A DNA stretch of 64,000 nt from Hydnum rufescens UP504 (Eukaryota; Basidiomycota; Agaricomycetes; Cantharellales; Hydnaceae): positions 248,001-312,000 of the forward strand of contig MU128914.1 of assembly GCA_014904985.1 (NCBI GenBank), written 5' to 3'. Position 1 is the stretch's first letter. Every line of letters begins with the position of its first letter. A program made the position numbers and the translations under genes. This document shows, in pieces, positions 33,730 to 45,091 of this stretch. The notes beneath the pieces are model-generated. The model was not told the origin of the DNA. It did no database searches and saw nothing but the letters and a program-made list of their open reading frames with translations.

Positions 33730-35435
33730 CTGACAAAGAAAGACTGTGCCCTCACATCTGCTGATGTATTAGCATTGCTTGATCAAGGCCAGAACTACCC
33801 CCCAACTTCCTCTAAATGTCCCTGAATGGGATCAGAGGACGATAGGGCTACATGTTCTGGGATGTGGACACCTGGAGACTATACCTTTGTCCTTCACAGG
33901 TGGTGGTGAAGACCATGATAGGACTGGGGAATCTGGATCCAGTTCTTAATGGTGTGCTCCATGTGGATGTACCCAATGGATGTACTTGTGAAAGGCATCA
34001 GGAGAGGATCCAGTGGTACTCTCAGGATTGTAGAGGGGCTCACCCTCTTGTTGAAAAGTGTGGCTTGAATCCAGTCTACTTTGGAACCAAGTTACAATGT
34101 CTTGTGGAGGCCATGGAAGTGCAAATTAATGAGTAGTTTATTGGAGATTATATCTACACTGTTGCTTATTATCCAGTACTCCAGACTAGAGACCACCAAT
34201 GCAATGAGTGATAAATTATGCTCAGGAAGTCACCCCACCCCCAATCCAAGTTTCAATTTGCAGGATGGATGGTCCCCTGAGTCCCAGTCAACCACTCCAT
34301 CCCCATTCACTGACCATTGCTGGAACCCCTGACCACCTAGGGTGAAAGACTCCGGGGGACATTGAGACCATGATTCTGATGAATTGAACCCTGATTGGCA
34401 ATCACCCCCTTCCTGGTCTCAAAAATCTCAATGCCAAATGGTCTCATTTGATGATTCCCTTGATGATTCCCTTGATGATTGTGATGAGGATGATGATCAT
34501 AGTGATGAAGATGGTGAGGATGGAGATGATACTGCAGACATACAATGTCAAAGGTGCAAATTCTGGAATGATGAAATTGATGAAGTTGTAGAAATGTTCT
34601 GCCAGTTTGAAGAGATGAAAGTTAAACCATGTGCCAGTGCCTGGGTTGTACCATCACATGCTGATGAGAATTGGGAAATGGTTGCTGAATATGAGTGAGC
34701 ACTGACAGCACAGGAATCCTTGGAATGCGTATCTCAACTTCTCAAAGGTTTGTGATCTTGATGTCACAAGTTCCCTTCATTTCTCATTCTGATCTCTGGA
34801 ACATAGCTAAAGATGAGTTTGTGTTGAAGTCAGAAGCACAAACTCATATGCAAAACTCAAAACAATATGGGCAGGAGTGATACTGAAGCCTGGGCAGCAG
34901 AGATGGAGCATTTGATGTCTGAACTTTGTGGAGCAAGACTGCAGTAGGAAAGAAGAAAGGAGAATCAGGAGGGGATGTGGTGAACTCATGGAACAGACAC
35001 AGTGGCTGGTGAATGCAGATGGCAAAACTTTGCTGAACACTGCATCCATACCTTCTACATGATGGTCTCCAATATGGCATCTTTGTCAGCTGCTCATAGT
35101 CAGAATACCTCCTCTATGAACTCACCCAAATGGAATTGTGGTACAAGTCTCACTTTGACCCCACCCAGCACATTGGTGATGTCTACAAATACATTCTTGC
35201 TCAGCAACTATGGTCGAAGGAGTTGAGGCTTTGGAAGAAGGAGAGTCACACCAGCAGCATATAATGAAACACAAGACATGCACCATATGAAGCTGCTTGT
35301 GCACAGAGAATGCACAAGCTCTTGGCCCTATATGCCAGCAAAGGTCAAAGTAATGAAGTGGATGGAGATACCAAGTTGTTGAGGCTTAATCAACTTCAGT
35401 TGGAGGGCTTCCTACTGTGGATGAATTCCACTCTT
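33730..35435 (+). pseudogene. Unknown gene, copy 2, frames broken by indels
   Basis: This is the copy of 27,080-28,806. The same open blocks appear (for example 33,852-34,136, 34,384-34,698, 34,695-34,880) but each is cut by one-base deletions. The Asp-rich tract is intact and the helical 3' part is split into at least four frames. It ends at the same TGTAATATAG LTR start (35,436). Confidence 0.6.
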
Positions 35436-35618
35436 TGTAATATAGTGTATTACATAATTAAGTTAGGACTCAAAAGTCATCTATATATGGCAGTTGCCGA
35501 GATTAATTAAGTGAACCTCTGCCCAGATCTTCATCACCTAGTGAGAAAACCATGAACCTCTGTCTCTACTCTGCTTCTATCTTGTTTATATGCTTGGCCT
35601 GTCTAGTAGCCATCAATA
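35436..35618 (+). mobile_element. Truncated gypsy-1-type LTR
   Basis: The first 183 bp of the solo LTR at 28,807 are repeated here, cut off after CATCAATA. After about ten bases (ACGGACACAC) a family C LTR begins. The junction is a novel breakpoint relative to copy 1. Confidence 0.75.
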
Positions 35619-35628
35619 ACGGACACAC

Positions 35629-36979
35629 TGTAAGCGGGAAACGAAGAGGGGAATCCAGCCACAGTTCACGATATGGAATCGAGAATGAAAAGAGGGGACC
35701 ACCGGGATCAATCTGAATGTTAAGGCTCGAAGGAAGGAAGGTCTTTGGTGATAGAAATCTAATGCTGTAAGCAACACCTGCTCAAGCAATAGAATAAAGA
35801 ATGAATATGGGTCACAAAACCACACCCTAAGGCTCTCCTCTTGAGGCCCTAGACAAAGTGTAGGTAGTCTTAGTGGAATTCACCCAAGGAACCAGTGGCA
35901 ATACATCAGTGCCTCAAAACTGGGGAGGGGGAAAACTATGGAAATTCGCATCTCCTGCACTTAATATACATCACAGAAGAATTATATGGTAACTGGCGGA
36001 AAGGTGGGATTAAGGCGAAAATGATGAAAAAGAAATCAAGTCAAAAGCTTCAAAACTGAAGGAGATATTCAATTAACAAGTCAGAATAGGGGAATATGGC
36101 TTAACCAAGGTATTCCTCCTCTCCTACTGAACAAAATCCCTTGAGGAAAGGTGGAACTGGTCGCCCTAGATGTACCCTCCATCGGACATAGGATGCCGGA
36201 ACCATAATTGCCTTTAGTAATCAGAAAGGCGGAGGTAAAAGTGAAATGAGCCATGGGGAGACTAAATTACAGAACGCCGAGTTCTAATCCGGTCGTTTTT
36301 TCCTTGGTACCTTCGATGCGGATTTTCAGCATCTTTCCAGGAGTGGTCATTCCTAACGAATCGGATCAAAACTGATGGAGATATTCATGAAATACTGAAG
36401 AATAGTGTGGAGCATGAGGTAAAATCAACCTGGAGGATGCAGCTCTCATCCGATAAACGCGTGTGTGGTACCGTTAGACAGGTATTGATCGTATCTTTCT
36501 GTGCGCTGTCTTGCCAAGTTGATCCGATCAAAATTGGTGGTGATATTCGCGAAATACTCCTTGAGAGTATTGGAATAGCCCCTATTCAACATGTGACAAG
36601 TCCGCAAGTCAAAGTGGGAGTCATGTTACGTAATCCAAGGTCAAAAACCACCCTTGAGGCAATTGGATATGCCAATGGTGATACAATAGATGGACGAAAG
36701 TAAGCAAGTTGAATTGCTATAGCCTGGTTGAACTGGCTTGGAAATAAGTACAAATTGGATGGCCTGTTGAAGTGCCAAGGATGGACAAATAATTGTCTCA
36801 TATATAGGGTGGAGGAAAAGTAAAAAGGACCATGGATCCTGGGATGTGAATCCATGCTATTTGACAGCCAGAGGAATAATGAGTGTGGATATGAGAGAAA
36901 TGTAGAAATATGGATTCGTTTGAGGAGGTAGTTGGGCCCGGATGAGGTATGTACGTAATGGGATTTTATCCCTCCAACA
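35629..36979. mobile_element. Family C LTR, hybrid copy 3 (left ACAC, right TSD ATGG)
   Basis: This LTR starts TGTAAGCGGG and ends CCCTCCAACA (1,351 bp). Its first 300 bp resemble copy 1, with CG where copy 1 has TG or CA. From 35,939 to 36,135 it is identical or nearly so to copy 2 (31,479-31,673), and its right half matches neither closely. The left flank is ACAC and the right flank ATGG, the reciprocal of copy 2. The subrepeats of about 155 bp are visible at 36,280-36,580. Confidence 0.78.
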
Positions 36980-38057
36980 ATGGATACAAACTGCTGTCTC
37001 TACATCAAATCCCACCCCATGCACTTGTTCCTATTATTAACCAGTAACAAAAACACCTTAACCACTGGACTAGGCCCAGACTAATCTCCAAAACCCGGAG
37101 ATGTCCCTTAATTTCGCTTCCCATGAGCTCCAAGATCCATCACAAGCCCAGTGACATCATGCTCCAACTACTCCACAAGCTCAGCAAATTAGTGACATCA
37201 TTCCATTTATGAATCCTTTTGTTCTCCTTATGAATGACATCACTATGACATCACACTCTATGGATGACTCAGCTATGACCACATTATGACATCATTTTGT
37301 TATTTCTCTTTTGTTCTACTCCACTATGACTCCCCCATGACATCACTATGATCTCATAGCTTTATTACTCTTTTGTTCTTGCTCCATGCACAGCCACCTT
37401 CAGAAAGGTATATAAGCTAGCAGATTTTCTTGTACCCCCCTATCTCCTCACTCTGGAAATCAACCACTGTCTACTACTGTCAACCATTCTGCTTATAATC
37501 TAAAGAATAGTCTATCTAAAGCCATCTGGAGCTAAGTCATCTTCAAGGTTGTTCAGACCAAGCTACTGGAAGCCATCTGTGAAATACTAAAGCCAAGGAT
37601 AGTTGCAGAACCTAAGGTTAGAGTTGCTGGACATCCAAGGAAAAAGTAAGCATAACAAAATACAAGTCAGGAAAGAAGATAGAAGCATACTAACAAGACT
37701 AACCAAGCACTGACCATTCTATAAACCCACAGATATCCACATTTTGACCAGGAGGATGTAAACAAGGACACAAAAATATCAGTAAATGAACAAACACAAC
37801 ACAAACATGTATAAGCCTTTCTACAAGCATCCCCCACATATAAGCCTTCCTATAAGCATCTACAATATATCATTGACTATAGCTAGTCCATATCACATTC
37901 CATTCTCCAATAAACACTTACACATCTTGCAGAGAGTGATCAACCATTGAAGCAAACCAACCCATTTGAATAAACAGAAACACAGTCTCCCATCTACACA
38001 CTGGCTGAACCAGATTTTTATTTGACAGTCATTGGAGCTCCCAACCCTTCTTCTATA
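36980..38057 (+). mobile_element. Gypsy-1-like internal fragment with TATA box
   Basis: The sequence matches 8,580-9,640 of gypsy element 1, including CAGCCACCTTCAGAAAGGTATATAAG (TATA at 37,409-37,416), AAGCCATCTGGAGCTAAGTC, and the first codons of the pol frame (GACAGTCATTGGAGCTCCCAA, about 38,020). It then breaks into a hairpin repeat relic. It is the right flank of the family C LTR insertion. Confidence 0.8.
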
Positions 38058-38111
38058 CTGCCCTAGTGGGTGTGTGGTGCTACTAAGTAGTTTTAATTCT
38101 GAGGGACAGTA

Positions 38112-38887
38112 CTATGGATGCCTTTGGTCTGGTTTAAACCTACAGAACCTGGGTTTGAACCTAAACCAGACCCAGGTCTGGTTCCATTCAGGTCAGGTTT
38201 CATTCAATTTTCCTCAAGTCTGGTTTAGGTTTTGCCCTTGCCCTGAATCCAAAACCTGGTTCAAACCCAGGTTTAAACCTGAACCTGAAAGGTAGGGTGT
38301 ACCTTCCAGTCTATGTACTTTTACCCTTATTTCTCCACATATTATCATTATCATCCTTCTATACATTCAATTCCAGAAGTAAACCTAGCAATTTGCACAC
38401 AGTACTGTAATTTCAGAGTCAAAAGTTGCATGACTCTGGAATCTAATGGGGTAATCTGTGCAGGTTACAAAGCACATGGCTCTGGGATCAAATCTGGAGA
38501 TTTGCACAGGTTACTGTAACTCAGTCTAGGGTCACATGACATAATTTAGTTAGCTAAGTTCCATCCCCTGGAGATATGTAAGCAGAAAATTGATATGAAG
38601 GAGGGGTGTGAATGAGATATGAATGGAAAATGGGATGCAAAGGAAGTGGTCAATGCAAAGACTCACAGAGAGAGTCCAGATAGTCTGTAGTACTTACTAA
38701 AATGTTTTGCTTCTCCTATATCTCAGGTTTCAGGTTTAAACCTGGTTTAAACCCAAACCAAACCACTCTGGCACCAAACCTCAGGTCAGGTTCAGGTTTT
38801 TCCCTCATGGGTGATTTCAGGTTCAAGTCTGGTTTAGGTTTTGCCCAAATTGGCAAAAACCAAACCAAAACCAAACCTAGGCATCCC
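38112..38887. mobile_element. TIR element with GTTTAAAC palindromes, copy 2
   Basis: A 776-bp element starts CTATGGATGCC and ends AGGCATCC, a terminal inverted repeat. It has the same AGGTTTAAACC-rich ends and the same internal CACATGACTCTGG segments as copy 1, and no coding sequence. Confidence 0.68.
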
Positions 38888-39017
38888 TACCCCTGGGGCC
38901 CCTGCCTGAATCATGCAAATCATGTTAGCCAGCCCCAGGGGCCCCAGCATCAAAACCTCTAGTTAGACTATTTAAATGCAAGGCTCATTGTATCTAACTA
39001 GATATACATTTGTGGCT
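38888..39017. repeat. Short GC palindrome between two inverted TIR elements
   Basis: CCCCTGGGGCCCCTG near 38,890 pairs with CAGCCCCAGGGGCCCCAG near 38,931-38,949, forming a strong hairpin with a roughly 30-nt loop. It separates copies 2 and 3 of the TIR element, which face opposite ways. Confidence 0.5.
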
Positions 39018-39590
39018 GACTGGGTTGGGTTTTTCCCAAATTGGGCACAACCTGAACCTGACCTGAGGTTTGGTTCCATTCAGGTCAGGTTCAGGTTTAA
39101 ACCCAGTTTAAACCTGAAACCAGAGGTATGGGGGAAGCCAACATGTTCAGGGGGTACTACAGAATATCTAGACCCTCTGCTCAAGTCTCTGCCTCTGCCA
39201 CTCCCTTTACATCCTGCTTTAGATCCACATCTCCTTCCTAGCCCCCTTTCACTTCAATTTACTGTATTGCTCACACATCTTCTGGAGGTGGTATTTAGTC
39301 ACCACATTCTGTCATGTGACTTCTGACTCCAGAACTATAGTCACATCTGTAAATTGCCAGATTTGGTGCCAGAATAATGGTCAATTTATATGGAATGGAA
39401 CCTACCCTACCTTTCAGGGTTCAGGTTTAAGCCTGGTTTCAGACTAGTTTTTGGATTCAGGGCAAGGGCAAAACCTGAACCTGACCTGAAGAAAACCAAA
39501 TGAAACCTGACCCCAATGGAACCTGACCTGGGTCAGGTTCAGATTAAACTCAGGTTCCACAGGTTTAAACCTGAACTGCAGCATCCATAG
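39018..39590. mobile_element. TIR element with GTTTAAAC palindromes, copy 3 (inverted)
   Basis: This is the reverse complement of copy 1, from GGGTTGGGTTTTTCCC to GCAGCATCCATAG. The internal CACATTCTGTCATGTGACTTC segment matches copy 1 in reverse. Like copy 1 it sits next to gypsy-2-type sequence (LTR from 39,646). Confidence 0.65.
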
Positions 39591-39645
39591 GCCTAGGTCA
39601 GCAGGCTGTGGGTTGGGTAATTGATCATTGGTGGCACCTAGGGCT

Positions 39646-40246
39646 ACATCAGCACCCCTTGTTGCCTCATCCCCCATGTGAGTCCTTACAGCCACCAATA
39701 CAACCTCCTCCTCCTCCTACTCCCCCTTTGTCTCCTCAACCCTTGTCATCAGTCCCAATCCCAATCCCCTCATCATCATCCCAGTCTTTCAACACCTTTG
39801 GGGTACCCACATAGGGAGCACCTTCAAGGTATACACAATGAGTAAGGTACATCTGGAAGTTGGCATGGGGCATGTGGAGGGATGGGTTAGTCAGCTGACA
39901 GATCATGGTTGGTAAGTGGCTATGTCAGCTTAGTGATGGTTAGTCAGGAAGGCTGTGGAGGCTGCACCTTGGAAGGCTCCAGAAGGTTATGGAAGGTTGT
40001 GGAAGGGTATAAAAGGCTCTGGAAGCTGTGGTGGCTGTGTGGAGAGAATACTATTTATAGCCTTTCACAGTTGGACAATCCTTAGTTTCAATCTCTCAGG
40101 ATTTCCACTGCAATAGATGCAAGACTTGTGCATAGCTATTGTGTGTTGCTGTATGCTCAGGATTTTCTCTGCAATAGGCATGTGTGGTTAATTCATCTCT
40201 TCTTTCTCCTTCTGTTTGTGGCCTCAACAGCAGTGTTGCCCTGACA
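39646..40246 (+). mobile_element. LTR related to gypsy element 2, plus orientation
   Basis: About 600 bp are homologous to the reverse complement of 20,670-21,177, ending GTTGCCCTGACA. It includes a roughly 90-bp stretch with TATAAAAG near 40,009 and AAGGTTATGGAAGG repeats that the other copy lacks. No adjacent internal sequence is present, so it is a solo or isolated LTR. Confidence 0.65.
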
Positions 40247-40484
40247 GATGTGTAACTCTGAGGGCAGAAGCAAACATTAATTTGCTTCTGACAGTTGCTG
40301 GGATCCCACAGATTTGTCATGGCACCAAGTATGGCTTCATGTCTATCTCCAATGTTTTAACTTTGACATCATGTATGCCTTCAATTTCTGGTCTCCACTT
40401 GAGGGGAAAACCCTGGCAGAGATGAGGGCTGAGCCAAATGTCATGGGAGGATATCACTTTTGATACATGTATTGCACATGATGC

Positions 40485-41021
40485 CTATAATGCTGTGTAT
40501 TCATCAATGATCCCTGCAAGCCTGGTTGCAATATTGGATACATGTCCCTGAAAATCTCCACCATCCCTGATTTGAGCCTGGATAGAGCTAGCAGTATGCT
40601 GTGTGGCATGTGCATTAGGTGGATTTACATCCTTCCCATCTCGAATCCAAAGGATGACCACTAGTGTAACAAGCCAAGATAAGCAATATCCTGTGCACTT
40701 AGAATTAATATCAACACTGACAACAAACAAACACCAGATATTGAACATTGGGCATTGATGGGATAGACTGGTGCTGCTGGAATGAATGCTTATATTTCCT
40801 GGAGGTGGTAAATTAATGAAAACCTAAACTGACCAACATCTTGAGGAGGGGCACACTGGCCTTGATCCCCTGCAGGGTTGAGCACCTAATAAAACCTATG
40901 TGAGATAGGGATAAGGTTTGAAGTGTACAATGACACCATGTACCAGACAGAATGAAGGCAAGCAATGAATGAGGTTGCAATTGTACACAATCATTTGGCT
41001 TTGGCACAGTAGATGTGACTT
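40485..41021 (-). CDS. Putative terminal exons downstream of micro-exon array
   Basis: The minus strand is open from about 40,780 to a stop at 40,485. It encodes a hydrophobic segment that may span a membrane (CLSWLVTLVVILW, about 40,650-40,690), then a polar C-terminus ending GGDFQGHVSNIATRLAGIID plus a few residues. Between this and the last micro-exon (41,024-41,029) are acceptors (ATAG near 40,900, TTAG near 40,890) and another open stretch that could also end at TAA 40,790-40,792. The exact splicing is unclear. The region is proposed as the 3' end of the gene that contains the array. No family was recognised. Confidence 0.3.
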
Positions 41022-44000
41022 ACATTGTCCTGTGGACAATCCAATTGTAAGGAGGGCAGTTGAAAAATAGAATATGATTATTGTATAGATCTAGGAACTC
41101 ACAAGCTACATTCAAAATGGCAGAAAAATGTGAATGAGCCAGGAACCATAGGTTGAAGAGTAAGAGATATGAACTTACATCCTATGGGGTAGTAGATGCC
41201 ACCAAGTAAGAGGTCAGGGAGAGAGAAATAATAAAAGGGTGGGAGGTGTGCACTAACCTTCTATGGGGACAAAACCACCAAGAGGGATATCAGTAAGCAA
41301 TAATGTATTGAAAGTCTAAGACATCTGGAGTCACAGACTGGATTGTCAATGGCACCACAAGAGGAATGATCAAGGGATGATGCATTAAATGACAAGACAT
41401 CTGGACTTACAGCCTACATTGTCAATCCCATGAAAAGATGGATTAGTGAGGATGGTGCATCAAATTCTAAGAGATCTTGACTTACAACCTATGTTGTAAA
41501 TCAAAAGATGAATAAGCAAGAGAAATGCATTGAATTCAAAGACATCTGAACTTACAGCCTATGTTGTGAATGCCACCAAAAGATGAATCAGCAAGGGACA
41601 ATGCATTAAATTCTAAGATATTCAAACTTGCATACTATGTTGTGAATGCCACAAAAGGATGAATGAGCAAGGGACAATGCAGTGAAGTCATCCACACTTA
41701 CAAGCTATGTTGTGAATGCCACCAAAAGATGAATCAGCAGGGGACAATGAATTGGATTCTAAGACATCCATACTTACACCCTATGTTGTGAATGCCACCA
41801 AAAGATGAATCAGCAAGGGACAATGCATGGAATCCTAAGACATCCAGACTTGCACGCTACATTTGGAATGCCACCAAAAGATGGTCAGCAAGAGACAATG
41901 CATTGAATTCTAAAACATTCAGACTGACATAGTATGTTGTGAACACCACCAAAAGATGGATCAACAAGGGACAATGCATTGAATTCTAAGACATCCAGAC
42001 TTACAGCCTATTGTTGTGAATGCCACCCAAAGATGGATCAGCAAGGGACACTGCTTTGGATTCTAAGACAGCCAGACTTACACCCTATGTTGTGAATGCC
42101 ACCAAAAGATGAATCAGCAAGGGACAATGTATTAAATTCTATGACATCCACACTTACAAGCTGTGAATACCCCCAAAAGATGAATCAGAAAGGGACAAAG
42201 CATTGAATTCTAAGACATTCAGACTTACAGCCTATGTTGTGAATGCCACCAAAAGATGAATCAGCAAGGGAAAATGCATTGAATTCTATGACATCCAGAC
42301 TTACAGCCTATGTTGCCACCAAAAGATGAATCAGCAAGAGACAATGCATTGAATTCCAGACATCCAGACCCACAGCCTATGTTGTGAATGTCAACCCAAG
42401 GATGTATCAACTCTTAACCATTCTTCAGAGGGTGTGTGATATGGACTTACATCCTACAGTGTTCAAGTGACCAACCAATCCATCAGCCAGGCCCTGTGCA
42501 TCAAATTCCAAAAGATCTCAGCTTACCCGCTATGTTTTCAATACCACCCACAAGAGAAATCAGCCAGCAGTGCTATGTGGAAGTGAACCCTCCAGACCTA
42601 CCCTCTTTGTTGCCAATGCAAAAGATGAATTAGGCAGAAACCATGCATCAATCAATGTAATATCTGAACTTACATACTAAAATGTCACCCAAAGATACCT
42701 CAACCAAGTACCACCCCATGAATGGTCAGAGATGCAAACTTACCACCTGACATTGCCCATGCCACCAGGAATATGTCAACCACTGAGCTCACATTCAATT
42801 GCCAGAGACCTCAACATACATCCTACATTTTCAACACCAGGCAATGAATGTATCAGCTACCACCCTTATATGAAATGGTGGGCAATGCAACTCACTTCCT
42901 GAATTGTGAATGCCACCAAATGATGAATCAGCCTGCAACCCTGCATCAAATTGTGAGGTCCTGGGCCCACCAGCTACAATTGATACCATTGGTAGGATCA
43001 GCCAGCACCTCACTCTAAATTCAAAGGGAGTCAGGCTTACCTCCTAAGTTGTCAAAGTCACCCAAATATGTATGAGCCAGTGATTGGCATCAAGGAGGCA
43101 TCAATTGGAACTTACATCCTCCATTATTAATGTCACCAATGAATATATTGGCCATTGATCCCACATTGAAGTAGAGGAGATCCAAACTTACATGCTACAT
43201 TTGTCAATGGGACCAAACAATGTATCAGAGAGTGACCATGCATTAAATTGTAGGTGATTCAGGCTTACTTCCTACAGTGTCCATGTGAGACAAAGAAATA
43301 TCACTCCACACTTGTGTGTTACATTGGAAGAGAACCAGACTCACAGCCTACATGGTCAATGCCACCAAATCTATATCAGCCAACCAGCATTGATTGAATA
43401 CTAAGGAATTCAGACTTACATTCTATGTTGTCAGTGCCACCAATGAGTTTATCAGTCCCACATCCACCCTGGAAGATGGGTCACATCCACTTACTTCCTA
43501 TTTCATCAGCCCCACCCAATGATATATCAGACAGCACCCACACATCAAACTGCAAAGTACCCAGACTTACATGCTACATTGTTGATGGCATTGAAAACAA
43601 TGTATCAACTAGCACATAACAATAGTGGGGGATAGACTCACATCCTACATTGTGAATACCACCCATTGACATATCAGCCTGTGACTCTGCATGACATTAT
43701 AAGAGATGCTGCCCACCAGCTACGTAATGGTGAAGGCCACCAAAATGGATCAACCAGCAATCAGACAAACTCAAAGGGAGCCCACATTCTTGATTGCCAA
43801 TGTTATCCAGTGATGTGTTAGCCAGGGATGGTGCATCAAGATGGAGAGCCACACTTACATCCTATGTTATCAATGTCACCAACCAATGCACTACCTGTCA
43901 GTGACCACACATCAACTTGGAAGATATCTAAACATACAGACTGCAGTGCCCATGGAACCAAACAATGTATCAACTATCAACAAAGGACCACACATCAAAT

Positions 44001-45026
44001 TGTGAGAGAACTGGACTTACTGCCTAGACTGCCCATGACAGAAGAAAATATATCAGCACACATCAAATTGCAGGAGATCCAGACTGACTTTCTGCAGCAT
44101 CCATCATCCATCATCCAATGACAGATCAACTAGTAACCATGTGCCCAACTCATAGGAATTCCCAACTTACATACTACATTGTCCATGTCATCAAATGATG
44201 CATCAGCTGGCAACCAACCACCCATGAATATTTGGAAATATGAACATACTTCCTATTTTATTGATCCCACCAATGAGGTATCAGCCAAGGACCTCATATT
44301 GAATCCACACTCACATACTATATTGTGAATGTTAGCAAAATATTTGTCAGTCAGCAACCATGTGTTGAATTCCAAGACACCTGGACATACATCCTATAGT
44401 GTTAATGCCACCAAAAGAAAGGCAGTCACTAATCATACATCAAATAACATGGGAAGCCAACCTACATTCTATGTGTTCATGCCACCAAAAGTTCTATCAA
44501 CTAGTGACCACATATTGAGATATGAGAGGTGCAGTCCTACCTCCTACATTGTTGACATCATGAAAGGATACATCAGCTGGCAACAGTGCAGATCCAAAGG
44601 TGAGAAATGCATACTCACACACTATGTTTCCATGCCACCCAAAGATGTAAACACAGTAATATCACATCAAATTAAAGAGATGAAAACCCACCCCCTGCAT
44701 TGCAGATTCCACCAGAAGTTGTATCAGGGAACAACCATGCATCAAATGGTGGGAGATCCAGACTCACATACTGTTCCCAATGACATCACAAAATGTATCA
44801 GCCAGCTACCATGTATCACATTGTTGGAGATCTGGACTGACCAACTGCATTGTCAATGCCATGAAGAGAAGTGTAAGCCAGTGATCATGGAACAAATTTA
44901 GTGCTTGCTGCCATACCTCCTATGTTATCAATACCATCCAATGAACCAATAATTTCACAACCAGTTACCCCAGTTACAGCATATGATACAATCAGGACAT
45001 TGCTCACAGGTGACAGAGTCACTCAC
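41022..45026 (-). other. Tandem array of ~52 intron-like units separated by 3-nt exons
   Basis: On the minus strand a unit of about 75 bp repeats some 52 times. Each begins with a donor (mostly GTAAGT, also GTGAGT, GTATGT, GTAGGT; GCAAGT at 41,630 and 41,852). It contains CTGAT or a CTRAY-like branch about 30 nt before the end, and finishes in an AG acceptor (CATAG, TGTAG, CTGCAG). Exactly three bases separate each AG from the next GT, for example 44,917-44,919 (GAG), 41,411-41,413 (GCT), 41,179-41,181 (GAT). All 52 units keep GT or GC, and 51 keep AG; the exception is at 41,932-41,933. The oldest-looking units differ widely in their bodies yet keep these sites. The first intron starts after the exon ending at 45,027. 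The junction near 41,024 has six bases in place of three. It is either a real chain of one-codon exons or an intron-derived satellite. Confidence 0.8.
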
Positions 45027-45091
45027 CATGAGCATCCTGAACCTGCTATCTCCACGTAACTGGGCTTCTTGATCCTCCCCAGGTCCTGGGG

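Larger units (their letters stand above)
31640..35618. repeat. Second, indel-rich copy of the 24.95-28.99 kb segment
   Basis: The sequence is collinear with about 24,950-28,987 and nearly identical. The differences are mostly loss or gain of one base, often in homopolymers (for example GAACCACACACCCACCATGG against CACCCACCCATGG; CAACGTGCAAAG against CAACGTGGCAAAG). These break splice sites and reading frames of the hairpin modules and of the unknown gene. The copy ends at CATCAATA, inside the truncated gypsy-1-type LTR. Confidence 0.85.
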
